DNA of 34,495 nucleotides, taken from CAYPHA01 sp964410215. Lineage in GTDB: Bacteria; Calditrichota; Calditrichia; Calditrichales; CAYPHA01. This document shows, piece by piece, positions 1 to 7,343 of this stretch; the stretch's first letter is position 1, and each line of letters starts with the position of its first letter. Location of the stretch: the NCBI GenBank assembly GCA_964410215.1, contig CAYPHA010000048.1:1-34495 (forward strand), read 5' to 3'. The notes under the pieces are model-generated. The model saw nothing but the letters and a program-made list of their open reading frames with translations, searched no databases and was not told where the DNA came from. The translations under genes were made by a program, and so were the position numbers.

Positions 1-683
1 CGGGGTCCCAGTATAATAGCCCCGGCCAGGGCAAGCCAGCCTCCTATCGAATGAACGACAGTAGAACCAGCAAAATCAACGAATCCGAGGTTCTCCAGCC
101 AGCCGCCGCCGTCAAGCAGTGATCCCCAGGCCCAGGATCCATAAATCGGATAGATCAAGGCGCATATAAATACGCTGTATGACAGGTAGGCTGTGAATTT
201 AGTACGTTCGGCCATCGCGCCGGAAACAATCGTTGCTGCTGTCCCGGCAAAAACGGTCTGAAAAATAAGGAAAGACCAGTTCCAGTCCTTGCCACTGACA
301 TCGGCACCGGAGAGCATAAAATTAGTGGTGCCAAAGAGACCATTGGTAGCACCAAACATTAAACCAAAACCTAAAAGAAAAAAGGCTATTGTACCGATGG
401 AGAAATCCATCAGATTTTTCATCATGATGTTCACCGTGTTTTTAGCACGGGTAAATCCGCTTTCAACCATCGCAAACCCGGCCTGCATGAAAAAAACCAG
501 GAAAGCAGCAATACATGTCCATACAATATTGATATTATTCTGCAGGGTTTCCTGAATCGCCAGGATGTCAGGACCGGCTGTTGCCGTTGTCGATGAAGAA
601 GCCTCCTGAGCGAAAGAAGAGGAAACGAAAAGAGATAATAATAACGTCAGTATGATATGTCGTGTTTTGTATATTAAATACAT
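1..683 (-). CDS. amt: Ammonium transporter Amt, N-terminal part (gene runs off the left edge)
   Basis: Channel-type ammonium transporter of the inner membrane. The reverse strand is open from ATG at 683 to the window edge, giving about 227 codons and no stop. The first about 24 residues look like a cleavable signal peptide (hydrophobic stretch ending SSSFAQ), as in many Amt precursors. Family hallmarks seen in the translation are FFMQAGFAMVE in the first helix, GSWAWG, and near the edge DFAGSTVVHSIGG, which contains the conserved Asp and the first pore His region. An SD-like GGAG lies about 8 nt before the ATG. It follows the PII gene by 31 bp on the same strand, the classic glnK-amtB pairing, so the two are probably co-transcribed from the -24/-12 promoter at 1134-1150. 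The C-terminal half, including the cytoplasmic PII-binding surfaces, is outside the window. Confidence 0.95.
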   Translation of the reverse strand, partial: MYLIYKTRHIILTLLLSLFVSSSFAQEASSSTTATAGPDILAIQETLQNNINIVWTCIAAFLVFFMQAGFAMVESGFTRAKNTVNIMMKNLMDFSIGTIAFFLLGFGLMFGATNGLFGTTNFMLSGADVSGKDWNWSFLIFQTVFAGTAATIVSGAMAERTKFTAYLSYSVFICALIYPIYGSWAWGSLLDGGGWLENLGFVDFAGSTVVHSIGGWLALAGAIILGP

Positions 684-714
684 AGTATGATCTCCGTTTT
701 GATGAATCATTGGT

Positions 715-1056
715 TTAACCGATAGCAGCTGAACCGGTTTCTTCGGTTCGTATCCGGATGCATTCTTCCAGTTCATGTATGAAAATTTTACCATCACCGA
801 TCGATCCTGTTTTGGCTCCGGCAATGATTCCCTCTACTGTTGGTTTTACATAATCGGCATTGACCGCAATTTCGAGTCTGATTTTTTTTAAAAGGTTAAC
901 CTCGATATCAGCACCACGATACGTTTCATGATAACCTTTTTGCTCCCCGCATCCCAGGGCGTTGGTGACCGACATCTTAAAAATCTGTCGTTCAAACAGC
1001 GCCTGCTTGACGGCATTAAGGCGTTCCGGCTGTATATATGCAATGATCAACTTCAT
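715..1056 (-). CDS. glnK: PII family nitrogen regulatory protein (GlnK/GlnB type, no Tyr51)
   Basis: Trimeric PII signal protein that senses ATP/ADP and 2-oxoglutarate and, next to amt, most likely plugs the ammonium channel. The protein is 113 aa, the normal family length. ATG at 1056 is chosen because GAGGAG sits just upstream and the protein then begins MKLIIAYIQPERL, as PII proteins do; a longer open frame to 1104 has no such support. The T-loop region reads GCGEQKGYHETYRGADIEV and the C-terminal signature TGSIGDGKIFIHELEE is intact. Position 51, the Tyr uridylylated by GlnD in proteobacteria, is Ile here (Tyr46 is kept). Control by uridylylation is therefore unlikely and direct effector sensing is inferred. 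The gene has its own sigma-54-type promoter and upstream palindromes. Confidence 0.95.
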   Translation of the reverse strand: MKLIIAYIQPERLNAVKQALFERQIFKMSVTNALGCGEQKGYHETYRGADIEVNLLKKIRLEIAVNADYVKPTVEGIIAGAKTGSIGDGKIFIHELEECIRIRTEETGSAAIG

Positions 1057-1133
1057 GAAAAATCTCCTCTTATAAATAGGTTGAAGATAGCCTGCAGGTA
1101 TCACTGATCTTCAGTTGATAAGCCGTTTTATGA

Positions 1134-1150
1134 TACAAGAGTTGTGCCAG
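1134..1150 (-). promoter_or_regulatory. Sigma-54 (-24/-12) promoter of glnK-amt
   Basis: Read on the minus strand the site is CTGGCACAACTCTTGTA. It has TGGCAC, then five bases, then TTGT, against the consensus TGGCAC-N5-TTGC. The -24 element is perfect and the spacing between GG and the -12 position is correct; only the last C is a T. The predicted start point is near 1123, leaving a leader of about 65 nt before the PII ATG. A NifA-like sigma-54 activator gene lies immediately on the other side of the intergenic region, which supports the call. Confidence 0.75.
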
Positions 1151-1228
1151 TTATAAATAAAAAGGTATAAATATAATATTAACAATGGTTTGAAAATTTA
1201 ACCCAGACTCCCAGAACCTATAAGAACC

Positions 1229-1270
1229 TACAAATATGTTGCTGATAAAGTAAAGAACTACAAAAATGTA
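1229..1270. promoter_or_regulatory. Pair of TACA-N4-TGTA palindromes, 30 bp centre to centre (proximal to glnK)
   Basis: Two short inverted repeats: TACA-AATA-TGTT at 1229-1240 (one mismatch) and TACA-AAAA-TGTA at 1259-1270. Their centres (1234.5 and 1264.5) are 30 bp apart, about three helical turns. They lie roughly 110 and 140 bp upstream of the predicted glnK start point, where upstream activator sites for a sigma-54 activator are expected. The binding protein is inferred; the NifA-like product of the neighbouring gene is the first candidate. The motif is not the classical NifA site TGT-N10-ACA. Confidence 0.5.
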
Positions 1271-1420
1271 ATAAAGTTGGTTTGTTTTGGTGGTTTGTGA
1301 TGCGCGGGTTGGTGTGTGTCTGATTTTTTGGCGCTGTGCGGCGGTAATATTGTTGTATATTTTTACATGGAGGTTGCGCGCTGCTTTTTGTGTTTCTGTT
1401 ATTATTTTTTCCTTGCATTT

Positions 1421-1468
1421 ATATTACAAATATGTAATATATGTAATCATGTCTTACAATAATGTAAG
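1421..1468. promoter_or_regulatory. Second pair of TACA-N4-TGTA palindromes, 30 bp centre to centre (proximal to the NifA-like gene)
   Basis: ATATTACAAATATGTAATAT at 1421-1440 has perfect 8-bp arms around a 4-bp centre. CTTACA-ATAA-TGTAAG at 1453-1468 has perfect 6-bp arms. The centres (1430.5 and 1460.5) are again exactly 30 bp apart. The pair sits 60-100 bp before the NifA-like start codon, so autoregulation is plausible. A TATAAT-like hexamer follows at 1497-1502, but no convincing -35 partner was found. The rest of 1057-1523 is AT-rich and holds no gene I can support. Confidence 0.5.
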
Positions 1469-1523
1469 AAACAGTGTTTTATTTTGATATAGTGAATATA
1501 ATGTTTAAGCAGGGAGTGTGTCA

Positions 1524-3077
1524 ATGTCAAAGAAAATTAACCGGAATCCGGCGGTGAGTACACTGACCCGTAAGTTTTCGCTGTTGATTGATATAAACCA
1601 GGCGATCAGCAGAAATCTCGGACTGGAGGAGTCGCTGAATGCCGTACTGCAGATTCTTTCGAAATCTTATAACCTTAAATCCGGAGCGGTTTTCCTGCTC
1701 AATGAGGATAATACCCGCCTTGCAATGGCTGCTTCCATTGGATTTAATACGGAAATTGCCAAAACAGATTATAAAATCAATGAAGGACTTACGGGGCGGG
1801 TGGCAGCTTCCGGGAAACCGGTGATCGTTCCACAAGTCAGCAAAGAACCCCTCTTTCTTAACCGGCTGAGTACATGGGATGCGGAATCGGAAAAAGACCA
1901 ATCTTTTGTCGGTGTTCCGATAAACCTTGACTATAAAACGATTGGAGTGCTCGTTGTCAATCTTGCCTACAGTCCGAAAAGGGATTTTGAGCAGACCAGA
2001 AACTTTCTGACGCTTGTTGCTTCCGCACTTTTACACCCCATACATCTGAAGCAGGTCATCGAGCAGGAGAGGCAGCGGTTGATGGATGAAAATGTATTGC
2101 TGAAAAATAAACTTCAGGAAGAACACAGCTTTCACAATATTATCGGAAACAGTCATGAGATGCGTGAGATTTTCGGAATGATTCAGCAGGTCGCTTCCGC
2201 AAGTACAACAGTCCTGATCCGCGGTGAATCCGGGACGGGTAAAGAATTGATTGCGCAGGCCATTCACTATAATTCTGCCAGAAGCGATAAACCTTTTATC
2301 CGGGTAAACTGTGCCGCTATACCGGAAAATTTGATCGAATCGGAGTTCTTCGGCTATGAAAAGGGCGCGTTTACCGGGGCTGTCAGCCGGAAAAAAGGAC
2401 GCTTCGAGCTTGCCAACGGCGGGACGATTTTCCTGGATGAAATCGGTGATCTTTCTCCGATGACGCAGGTCAAGCTGCTTCGAGTCCTTCAGGAACAGGA
2501 GTTTGAGCGTGTCGGAGGAACTGAAACCATCAAAGTGGATGTGCGTGTTATAACGGCGACGAACGCTAATCTGGAAATGCTTATCGAAAAAGGGCAATTC
2601 CGGGAGGACCTCTATTACCGTCTGAACGTTTTTTCCATTTTCTTGCCGCCACTGCGGGAGCGGAAATCAGATATTCTGCTTCTTGCAGACCATTTTATGT
2701 TGAAATACGGCCGGGCGCAGGGAAAGATGATCCGCCGTATTTCCACACCGGCTATCGATATGCTGATGCGTTACCACTGGCCCGGAAATGTCCGGGAGTT
2801 GGAAAACTGCATTGAGCGGGCAGTGCTGGTTTGCCAGGACAGCGTCATCCACAGCTATCATCTTCCACCGACCCTGCAGACGGCCGAAAGCAGCGATACA
2901 TTACCGCAGCAATCGTTGGATGCTGCCGTAGCGTCCTACGAAAAGGAGCTCATTCAGGATGCCCTGAAATCGACCCGGGGTAACCGGGCAAAAGCCGCCC
3001 GTTTACTGGACAGCACTGAACGCATTATCGGATACAAAATACAAAAGTACGGGATCCATGTGGGAAGGTTTAAATAA
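1524..3077 (+). CDS. NifA-like sigma-54-dependent transcriptional activator (GAF, AAA+, Fis-type HTH)
   Basis: Enhancer-binding protein that remodels sigma-54 RNA polymerase. The layout is a GAF sensor domain at about residues 20-180, a coiled linker, and an AAA+ domain at about 205-440 with Walker A GESGTGKE (about 234), the sigma-54 contact loop GAFTGA (about 281) and Walker B FLDEIGD (about 302). The C-terminal Fis-like helix-turn-helix contains AKAARLLDSTERIIGYKIQK, very like NifA. ATG at 1524 is preferred over the in-frame GTG at 1518 because AGGGAG at 1511-1516 lies 7 nt before the ATG but only 1 nt before the GTG. The protein is then 517 aa. No nif genes are in the window. The divergent glnK-amt operon with a -24/-12 promoter is the nearest likely target, so the role may be general nitrogen control rather than nitrogen fixation. 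Confidence 0.9.
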   Translation: MSKKINRNPAVSTLTRKFSLLIDINQAISRNLGLEESLNAVLQILSKSYNLKSGAVFLLNEDNTRLAMAASIGFNTEIAKTDYKINEGLTGRVAASGKPVIVPQVSKEPLFLNRLSTWDAESEKDQSFVGVPINLDYKTIGVLVVNLAYSPKRDFEQTRNFLTLVASALLHPIHLKQVIEQERQRLMDENVLLKNKLQEEHSFHNIIGNSHEMREIFGMIQQVASASTTVLIRGESGTGKELIAQAIHYNSARSDKPFIRVNCAAIPENLIESEFFGYEKGAFTGAVSRKKGRFELANGGTIFLDEIGDLSPMTQVKLLRVLQEQEFERVGGTETIKVDVRVITATNANLEMLIEKGQFREDLYYRLNVFSIFLPPLRERKSDILLLADHFMLKYGRAQGKMIRRISTPAIDMLMRYHWPGNVRELENCIERAVLVCQDSVIHSYHLPPTLQTAESSDTLPQQSLDAAVASYEKELIQDALKSTRGNRAKAARLLDSTERIIGYKIQKYGIHVGRFK

Positions 3078-3105
3078 GAAAAAAGAAAAAAGAAAAAAGA
3101 AAAAA
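3078..3105 (+). repeat. Tandem repeat, 4 x GAAAAAA
   Basis: Four perfect copies of the heptamer GAAAAAA start directly after the stop codon of the NifA-like gene and run into a degenerate fifth copy. A similar tract on the opposite strand is found near the right edge (34442-34463). It is purely purine and intergenic, and its function is unknown. Confidence 0.85.
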
Positions 3106-3154
3106 GAAACAACTAATGAAAAAAAATCTTGGATTATGAGCGTATCATTCGTGT

Positions 3155-3544
3155 TCAGCTTTTTGATAACTTTATGATGATCCATGCTGCAAGGAAGGCC
3201 TCGAGCAGGCTCAGGGGCACGGCAAAATAGAGCAATCCAAATGGCAGCACAGCCAGGTTTCCGATAACAATCCACATCAGAATGAAACCCACAAACCAGC
3301 ACAGGAATGTTGTTTCAAGCAGGTTGAATCTTCTGGAAATGATATAAATAGCGATGGCAAAAAACAGGGACCAGGCTCCCCACATGGCCCCGTTGACCGG
3401 ATCGGATGGAAAAACCAGTCCAAGCATCTGATAGTGCTCAATCCAGTAGGATTTGAATAACAGCTCATTCCGGAGAAATTCAGAAATACTGATCCATAGA
3501 GTTGCCAGAAAAACGGGCAATATTACTTTTTTTATAGAATCCAT
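3155..3544 (-). CDS. Small integral membrane protein of unknown function (four predicted helices)
   Basis: A 129-aa hydrophobic protein that I do not recognise. Four apolar stretches are visible at about residues 6-22, 50-70, 78-97 and 102-124, separated by short polar loops, and the tail ends in basic residues (IIKLSKS). No catalytic motif is evident. ATG at 3544 is preceded by the SD-like GAGGATG. It is transcribed in the same direction as the lysine operon, about 125 bp after lysJ, but the gap suggests a separate unit; its 3' end converges on the NifA-like gene. A role in transport or as a small membrane accessory protein cannot be told apart. Confidence 0.65.
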   Translation of the reverse strand: MDSIKKVILPVFLATLWISISEFLRNELLFKSYWIEHYQMLGLVFPSDPVNGAMWGAWSLFFAIAIYIISRRFNLLETTFLCWFVGFILMWIVIGNLAVLPFGLLYFAVPLSLLEAFLAAWIIIKLSKS

Positions 3545-3668
3545 AGCTCATCCTCAACGTAAATAACACCATATAACTGCTTCAGAAAATCAGGTTTAAA
3601 TGAAATAACCGGGATTAAGATACCATTAATTCCTGAAATCTGCAGGTAAAAATATTTCCTTGAAAATC

Positions 3669-4829
3669 CTAGCTGTTTTTCAATACCGTTTTTAACTCAT
3701 CAATAACACGGTCCATTTGCTCATACGTAATGACAAGCGGCGGAAGAAGTCTTAATACCGTTGGTCCGGCCGGCAAGGTAAGGATACCGGCCTGTTGTAA
3801 CCGGTCAATGTAGGGTTGCACTTTATCCTTCAGTTCGATACCAATCATCAGACCCCGTTGACGGACTTCACGGATTTGCTGAAAATCGGAAGCAGGAAAT
3901 TGTTTCGTGAAATATGCGCCTTTTTCAAGGGCCTGGGCCGGAAGATCCTGTTCGATCATAAAATCAATAGCTGCAAGGGCCGCGGAACAGGCCAGTGGAT
4001 TGCCTCCAAAAGTCGTACCATGTTGACCAAAACCCACTTTTATTTTATCAGAACAAAGGACGGCTCCCATGGGAAAACCGCCGGCTATCGATTTGGCCAG
4101 CAGGAGCATATCGGGTTTGATCCCGAACGATTCATAGGCGAAAAATGTTCCTGTTCTGCAGAAACCGGTTTGTATCTCGTCGATGATCAGAAGGATGTTC
4201 CGCTCATTACACAAGGTGTTGACAGCTCTGAAATAATCAGGATCCCCGGGATGCACGCCTCCTTCGCCCTGAACCGGTTCCAGCATGATGGCTGCGGTAT
4301 CATCACCTGCCGCTTTTTCAAGCTTTTCAAAATTATTAAAAGGTACGAATTTAAAACCGGGGACAACCGGCTGAAACGGATCCCGGTATTTTTTATTAAA
4401 CGTGGCACTCAGGGCACCGAACGACCGTCCGTGAAAACCGCGCATAGCGCAGATGAATTCCGTTTTACCGGTGGAAACGCGGGCAAATTTAAGGGCGGCT
4501 TCGACGCTTTCTGTTCCGGAATTACACAGAAAAACCCGGTTGAGATCGGGAGAGGTGAGGGATACCAGCTTTTTCATCAGTTTTCCGCGCTGATCGTTAT
4601 AAAATGATCCTGTTGCAATCATCAAACGACGACTCTGATCCGTAATAGCCCTGGCAACGGCTTCGTTACAATGGCCGATGTTTCCAACACCCTGGCCGGC
4701 CATACAGTCGATATACTGCTTTCCCTGATCATCCCAGAGAAGGGCGCCTTCGCCTCTTTCCAGGATGATGCCGCGCTTGGGAAAGAGGGGCAGGGCGTAG
4801 GTGTCCTCCCGTGTCTTAATCTCACTCAT
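3669..4829 (-). CDS. lysJ: LysW-gamma-L-lysine / acetylornithine-type aminotransferase
   Basis: PLP-dependent class III aminotransferase that converts LysW-aminoadipate semialdehyde to LysW-gamma-lysine in the carrier-protein lysine pathway. The protein is 386 aa, the usual ArgD/LysJ length. The fold landmarks are MAGQGVGNIGHC near the N-terminus, CNSGTESVEAALKFAR (cofactor phosphate binding), IIDEIQTGFCRTG, and LLLAKSIAGGFPMGA carrying the Schiff-base lysine. The start overlaps the lysZ stop by ATGA (4 bp), indicating translational coupling. Sequence alone does not separate LysJ from ArgD; the assignment rests on the surrounding lysW-X-Y-Z genes, and dual use for arginine is possible. It is the last gene of the operon, and no strong terminator was seen between it and the membrane protein gene. 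Confidence 0.9.
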   Translation of the reverse strand: MSEIKTREDTYALPLFPKRGIILERGEGALLWDDQGKQYIDCMAGQGVGNIGHCNEAVARAITDQSRRLMIATGSFYNDQRGKLMKKLVSLTSPDLNRVFLCNSGTESVEAALKFARVSTGKTEFICAMRGFHGRSFGALSATFNKKYRDPFQPVVPGFKFVPFNNFEKLEKAAGDDTAAIMLEPVQGEGGVHPGDPDYFRAVNTLCNERNILLIIDEIQTGFCRTGTFFAYESFGIKPDMLLLAKSIAGGFPMGAVLCSDKIKVGFGQHGTTFGGNPLACSAALAAIDFMIEQDLPAQALEKGAYFTKQFPASDFQQIREVRQRGLMIGIELKDKVQPYIDRLQQAGILTLPAGPTVLRLLPPLVITYEQMDRVIDELKTVLKNS

Positions 4830-5617
4830 TGTATTAACGTTCCTTTTCCGGATAATGCCTCTGCGACCGGTTTCTCCAGGCGGCCGTCACTGATGATAAC
4901 GCTGCCGGCTCCCAGTTCAAAAAGCCTGCGCAATGCCAGAATCTTTCGTTTCATGCGGCCTTCCACCTGCGATTCAAACGATACCAAATCATTTTGGTCC
5001 AGGTTCTTTATGAGGGATCCGGAATCGCTTGTATCTTTTAATAGTCCCGGAGCTTCAATTAATTGGATAATTTTTTCTGCTTTCAGCGATTGCTGAAGGA
5101 CGGTCACAATATCGTCATTCTCGGAATTAATGGCAAACCCCTGTTCATCGATAATGGGTACCGTTAAAACAGGAACATAACCGTTGTTAAGAAGGAGCCG
5201 CAACAGTTCTGTGTTGATGGATTTAGGTTTTCCTGAATAATCACGAATGATCCGTAATTTGCCTTTTTCTTTTACGCGTATACCTTTATTCCTTGCTCCC
5301 TGGACCATGCGTCCGTCGATACCACTCAGGCCAACGGCATTGATCCCGTTACGCTGACATAATTCTACAAGACGTTTATTTCTTAAACCGGCGTAGGCCA
5401 TCAGCATGATATCGATGGCTTCCTCATCAGAGAAAACGCTGTGATAGCCGGAAACGGAAGTCAGTACTTTTTTGGGCTTACCCAGGTCCTGTGCCAGTTG
5501 GTCCCGGAGGGCGTTTGCGCCGTGGACAATGACGGTTTTTTCTTCAAGGGAAGCAAGATCGCTGATGATCCCTTCCAGGTTGATAGCGGCGCCTCCGCCG
5601 ATCTTAAGAATGATCAT
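4826..5617 (-). CDS. lysZ: LysW-aminoadipate kinase (acetylglutamate kinase family)
   Basis: Amino-acid-kinase family enzyme that phosphorylates the side-chain carboxylate of LysW-gamma-aminoadipate. The protein is 263 aa. It starts MIILKIGGGAAINLE, with the Lys and Gly-rich nucleotide-phosphate site. It continues with TVIVHGANALRDQL, and LTSVSGYHSVFSDEEAID is typical of LysZ-type kinases rather than ArgB. Near the C-terminus GRMKRKILAL corresponds to the family GGMxxK segment. It overlaps the upstream hydrolase gene by ATGA and the downstream lysJ by ATGA, so the three are translationally linked. LysZ/ArgB ambiguity is resolved by the operon. Confidence 0.93.
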   Translation of the reverse strand: MIILKIGGGAAINLEGIISDLASLEEKTVIVHGANALRDQLAQDLGKPKKVLTSVSGYHSVFSDEEAIDIMLMAYAGLRNKRLVELCQRNGINAVGLSGIDGRMVQGARNKGIRVKEKGKLRIIRDYSGKPKSINTELLRLLLNNGYVPVLTVPIIDEQGFAINSENDDIVTVLQQSLKAEKIIQLIEAPGLLKDTSDSGSLIKNLDQNDLVSFESQVEGRMKRKILALRRLFELGAGSVIISDGRLEKPVAEALSGKGTLIQ

Positions 5618-6252
5618 GTTAATTTCCTTATCGTTTTATTGGCAATGGGATTCCAGCCGGTTTCACCGGGAAACGGCTCGGAACAGACAATGAGGGAGGA
5701 GCAGGTCTGTTTCATGTGCATGGTAAAATAATCATCATCTTCGTTAAACGAGGTAGACAGGAAAGCGGATTGTGAATCGGCAATAATACAATTCAGGGCC
5801 CGTATGTAACGTGACCGTTTCCCGATGATCATCGTACTCCGTTTCAAGGCCGTTTCCATGCCATCGGTATTCAAACGGAGGATGAAGTTAAAGATTTTTT
5901 CAGCGCCGATCCGTCCTTCCTCACGGATACGCACACCATGCAATTCTCCGTTGAAAATGAAAACATATTTTCCTGAAATAAACGGCATATTATTTTCGAT
6001 CCGTATATCTCTGTCCCGGAAGGCACTCCGGGCATGCGCAAGCAGCAGGGTTGTGGAACCAAACTGTTCGAAATGGTCTTCCCAGACCGGACTGATATTT
6101 TTATAATGCTCCCATTTTCCATTACGAAGATAAGCGCATCCCCAGCCATGTCCCTGGTATTCCTTGCTGTTCCGGGCAATCTTCGCAAACGGTCCGAGAT
6201 GGTCCGATATGCTGAATGTTTTGTCGCTTTTAATATATAATAATCTGCACAT
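5614..6252 (-). CDS. Class II glutamine-amidotransferase-like Ntn hydrolase (YafJ/EgtC type) in the lysine operon
   Basis: A 212-aa single-domain N-terminal-nucleophile hydrolase. It begins MCRLLYI, so Cys2 becomes the catalytic N-terminal nucleophile after Met removal. Other family marks are GHGWGCAYL (about 36-44), PVWEDH, LLLAHARSAF with the substrate-carboxylate Arg, and FIFNGELHG, which matches the Asn-Gly oxyanion segment of this family. No synthetase domain is attached. It sits between lysY and lysZ and overlaps lysZ by ATGA. Upstream of the start I see no good SD, unlike its neighbours. Known relatives hydrolyse gamma-glutamyl amides; EgtC removes glutamate in ergothioneine synthesis. 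The LysW-lysine linkage is a gamma-glutamyl amide and no LysK peptidase gene is present, so I infer a possible role in releasing lysine from LysW. A generic glutaminase-like housekeeping role is the alternative. Confidence 0.85.
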   Translation of the reverse strand: MCRLLYIKSDKTFSISDHLGPFAKIARNSKEYQGHGWGCAYLRNGKWEHYKNISPVWEDHFEQFGSTTLLLAHARSAFRDRDIRIENNMPFISGKYVFIFNGELHGVRIREEGRIGAEKIFNFILRLNTDGMETALKRSTMIIGKRSRYIRALNCIIADSQSAFLSTSFNEDDDYFTMHMKQTCSSLIVCSEPFPGETGWNPIANKTIRKLT

Positions 6253-6296
6253 AAGAATTTATTACACTTAATAACTTCGTGTGCCTCATTTTTTCT

Positions 6297-7343
6297 TTAA
6301 ACCGGATGAAGCCCGGGGAATTCCAGGGCCGTTGTCTCGTCAAATCCTTTCATGATGTTGAATCCCTGCACGGCTTGTCCTGCGGCTCCTTTCATCAGAT
6401 TATCGATAGCCGAGAAAACGACGATGCGGTCGGATTGTTTATCTTTCTCAAATCCGATATCACAATAATTCGTGCCCCACAGCAGTTTCGCTTCCGGGTA
6501 GCGGTAATTACCGTCCCGTTCCTTGACGATCCGCATGAACGGTTCCGAACCATATTCTTTTCTGTATATTTTCCATAGGTCTTTTTCCGAAAGCTTTTCC
6601 AGGGGAAAGACATGACAGGTAGCCAGCACGCCGCGCACCATGTCAATCGATGTGGCCGAAAAATGAATCGTAACCGGTTTGTGCATGGAAAGTTCCTGTA
6701 TCATCTCAGCCGTATGCCGGTGTCCGGTGGGTTTGAAGGAACGCACACAGCCGCTGCGTACAGGATGATGGGAAGCCTCACCGGGCTTATTACCGGCTTC
6801 GCTCGATCCAACCTTGACTTCTACTACGGTTCGTTTTGTATCTATCAGATTGTTCTTAAATAGCGGATAGAGGGCAAGGATTGTTGCCGTCGCATTACAA
6901 CCGGCACTGGATATGCGCGTCGCATTTTTCATTTCTTCGCGGTGTAATTCCGGGATCCCGTAGACAAACCGGCTGAGAAGATCCGGCTGCGTATGCGGCT
7001 TATGATACCAGTTTTCATACAGGTCCGGAGTGTTCAGCCTGAAATCTGCACTCAGATCGATAATACAATCAGCCTGTTTTTCGAACCGGTTGATCTGTTC
7101 CATTGATGCACCATGAGGCAGACATAAGAACAATACATTACAAGGCTCCAGATCGGTAAGACTGCAAAAGGTCAGATTGGATTGCTTTCTCAGGTTGGGG
7201 TGTACTTTACCTACCGGTTTACCGAAAAAACGTTCTGAGGAAACCTGATGCAGTTTGACACCGGGATGAAACAGCAGCAACCGTATCAGTTCACCGCCCG
7301 TGTAGCCAGAAGCTCCCGCGATAGAGACACTGAGTTCAGACAT
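6297..7343 (-). CDS. lysY: LysW-aminoadipyl-phosphate reductase (N-acetyl-gamma-glutamyl-phosphate reductase family)
   Basis: NADPH-dependent reductase forming LysW-aminoadipate semialdehyde. The protein is 348 aa. The Rossmann motif SIAGASGYTGGELIRLL is at the N-terminus, the catalytic Cys is in SSAGCNATATI, and GSSEAGNKPGEASHHPVRS with KPTGHRHTAEM carries the conserved His and substrate-binding residues. The ATG at 7343 overlaps the lysX stop as TGATG and has a G-rich SD (AGGGGG) about 7 nt upstream; an in-frame GTG one codon earlier is possible. Forty-four bases separate its stop from the hydrolase gene. It belongs to the LysY/ArgC family, with lysine assignment by context. Confidence 0.92.
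   Translation of the reverse strand: MSELSVSIAGASGYTGGELIRLLLFHPGVKLHQVSSERFFGKPVGKVHPNLRKQSNLTFCSLTDLEPCNVLFLCLPHGASMEQINRFEKQADCIIDLSADFRLNTPDLYENWYHKPHTQPDLLSRFVYGIPELHREEMKNATRISSAGCNATATILALYPLFKNNLIDTKRTVVEVKVGSSEAGNKPGEASHHPVRSGCVRSFKPTGHRHTAEMIQELSMHKPVTIHFSATSIDMVRGVLATCHVFPLEKLSEKDLWKIYRKEYGSEPFMRIVKERDGNYRYPEAKLLWGTNYCDIGFEKDKQSDRIVVFSAIDNLMKGAAGQAVQGFNIMKGFDETTALEFPGLHPV

Noticed and set aside
1291..1306. Second -24/-12 promoter, plus strand, for the NifA-like gene
   Set aside because: Only the GG and GC dinucleotides match at the correct spacing; the rest of the consensus is absent.
1287..1487. 66-aa plus-strand and overlapping minus-strand open frames in the glnK/nifA-like gap
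   Set aside because: Low-complexity AT-rich translations with no SD, overlapping the palindromes; not supported as genes.
2031..2597. 188-aa open frame opposite the NifA-like gene
   Set aside because: It is antisense to the conserved AAA+ domain, with no recognisable domain or SD.
3816..4607. 263-aa open frame on the plus strand opposite lysJ
   Set aside because: It is a shadow of lysJ, with no SD and low-complexity composition; the minus-strand gene has full family motifs.
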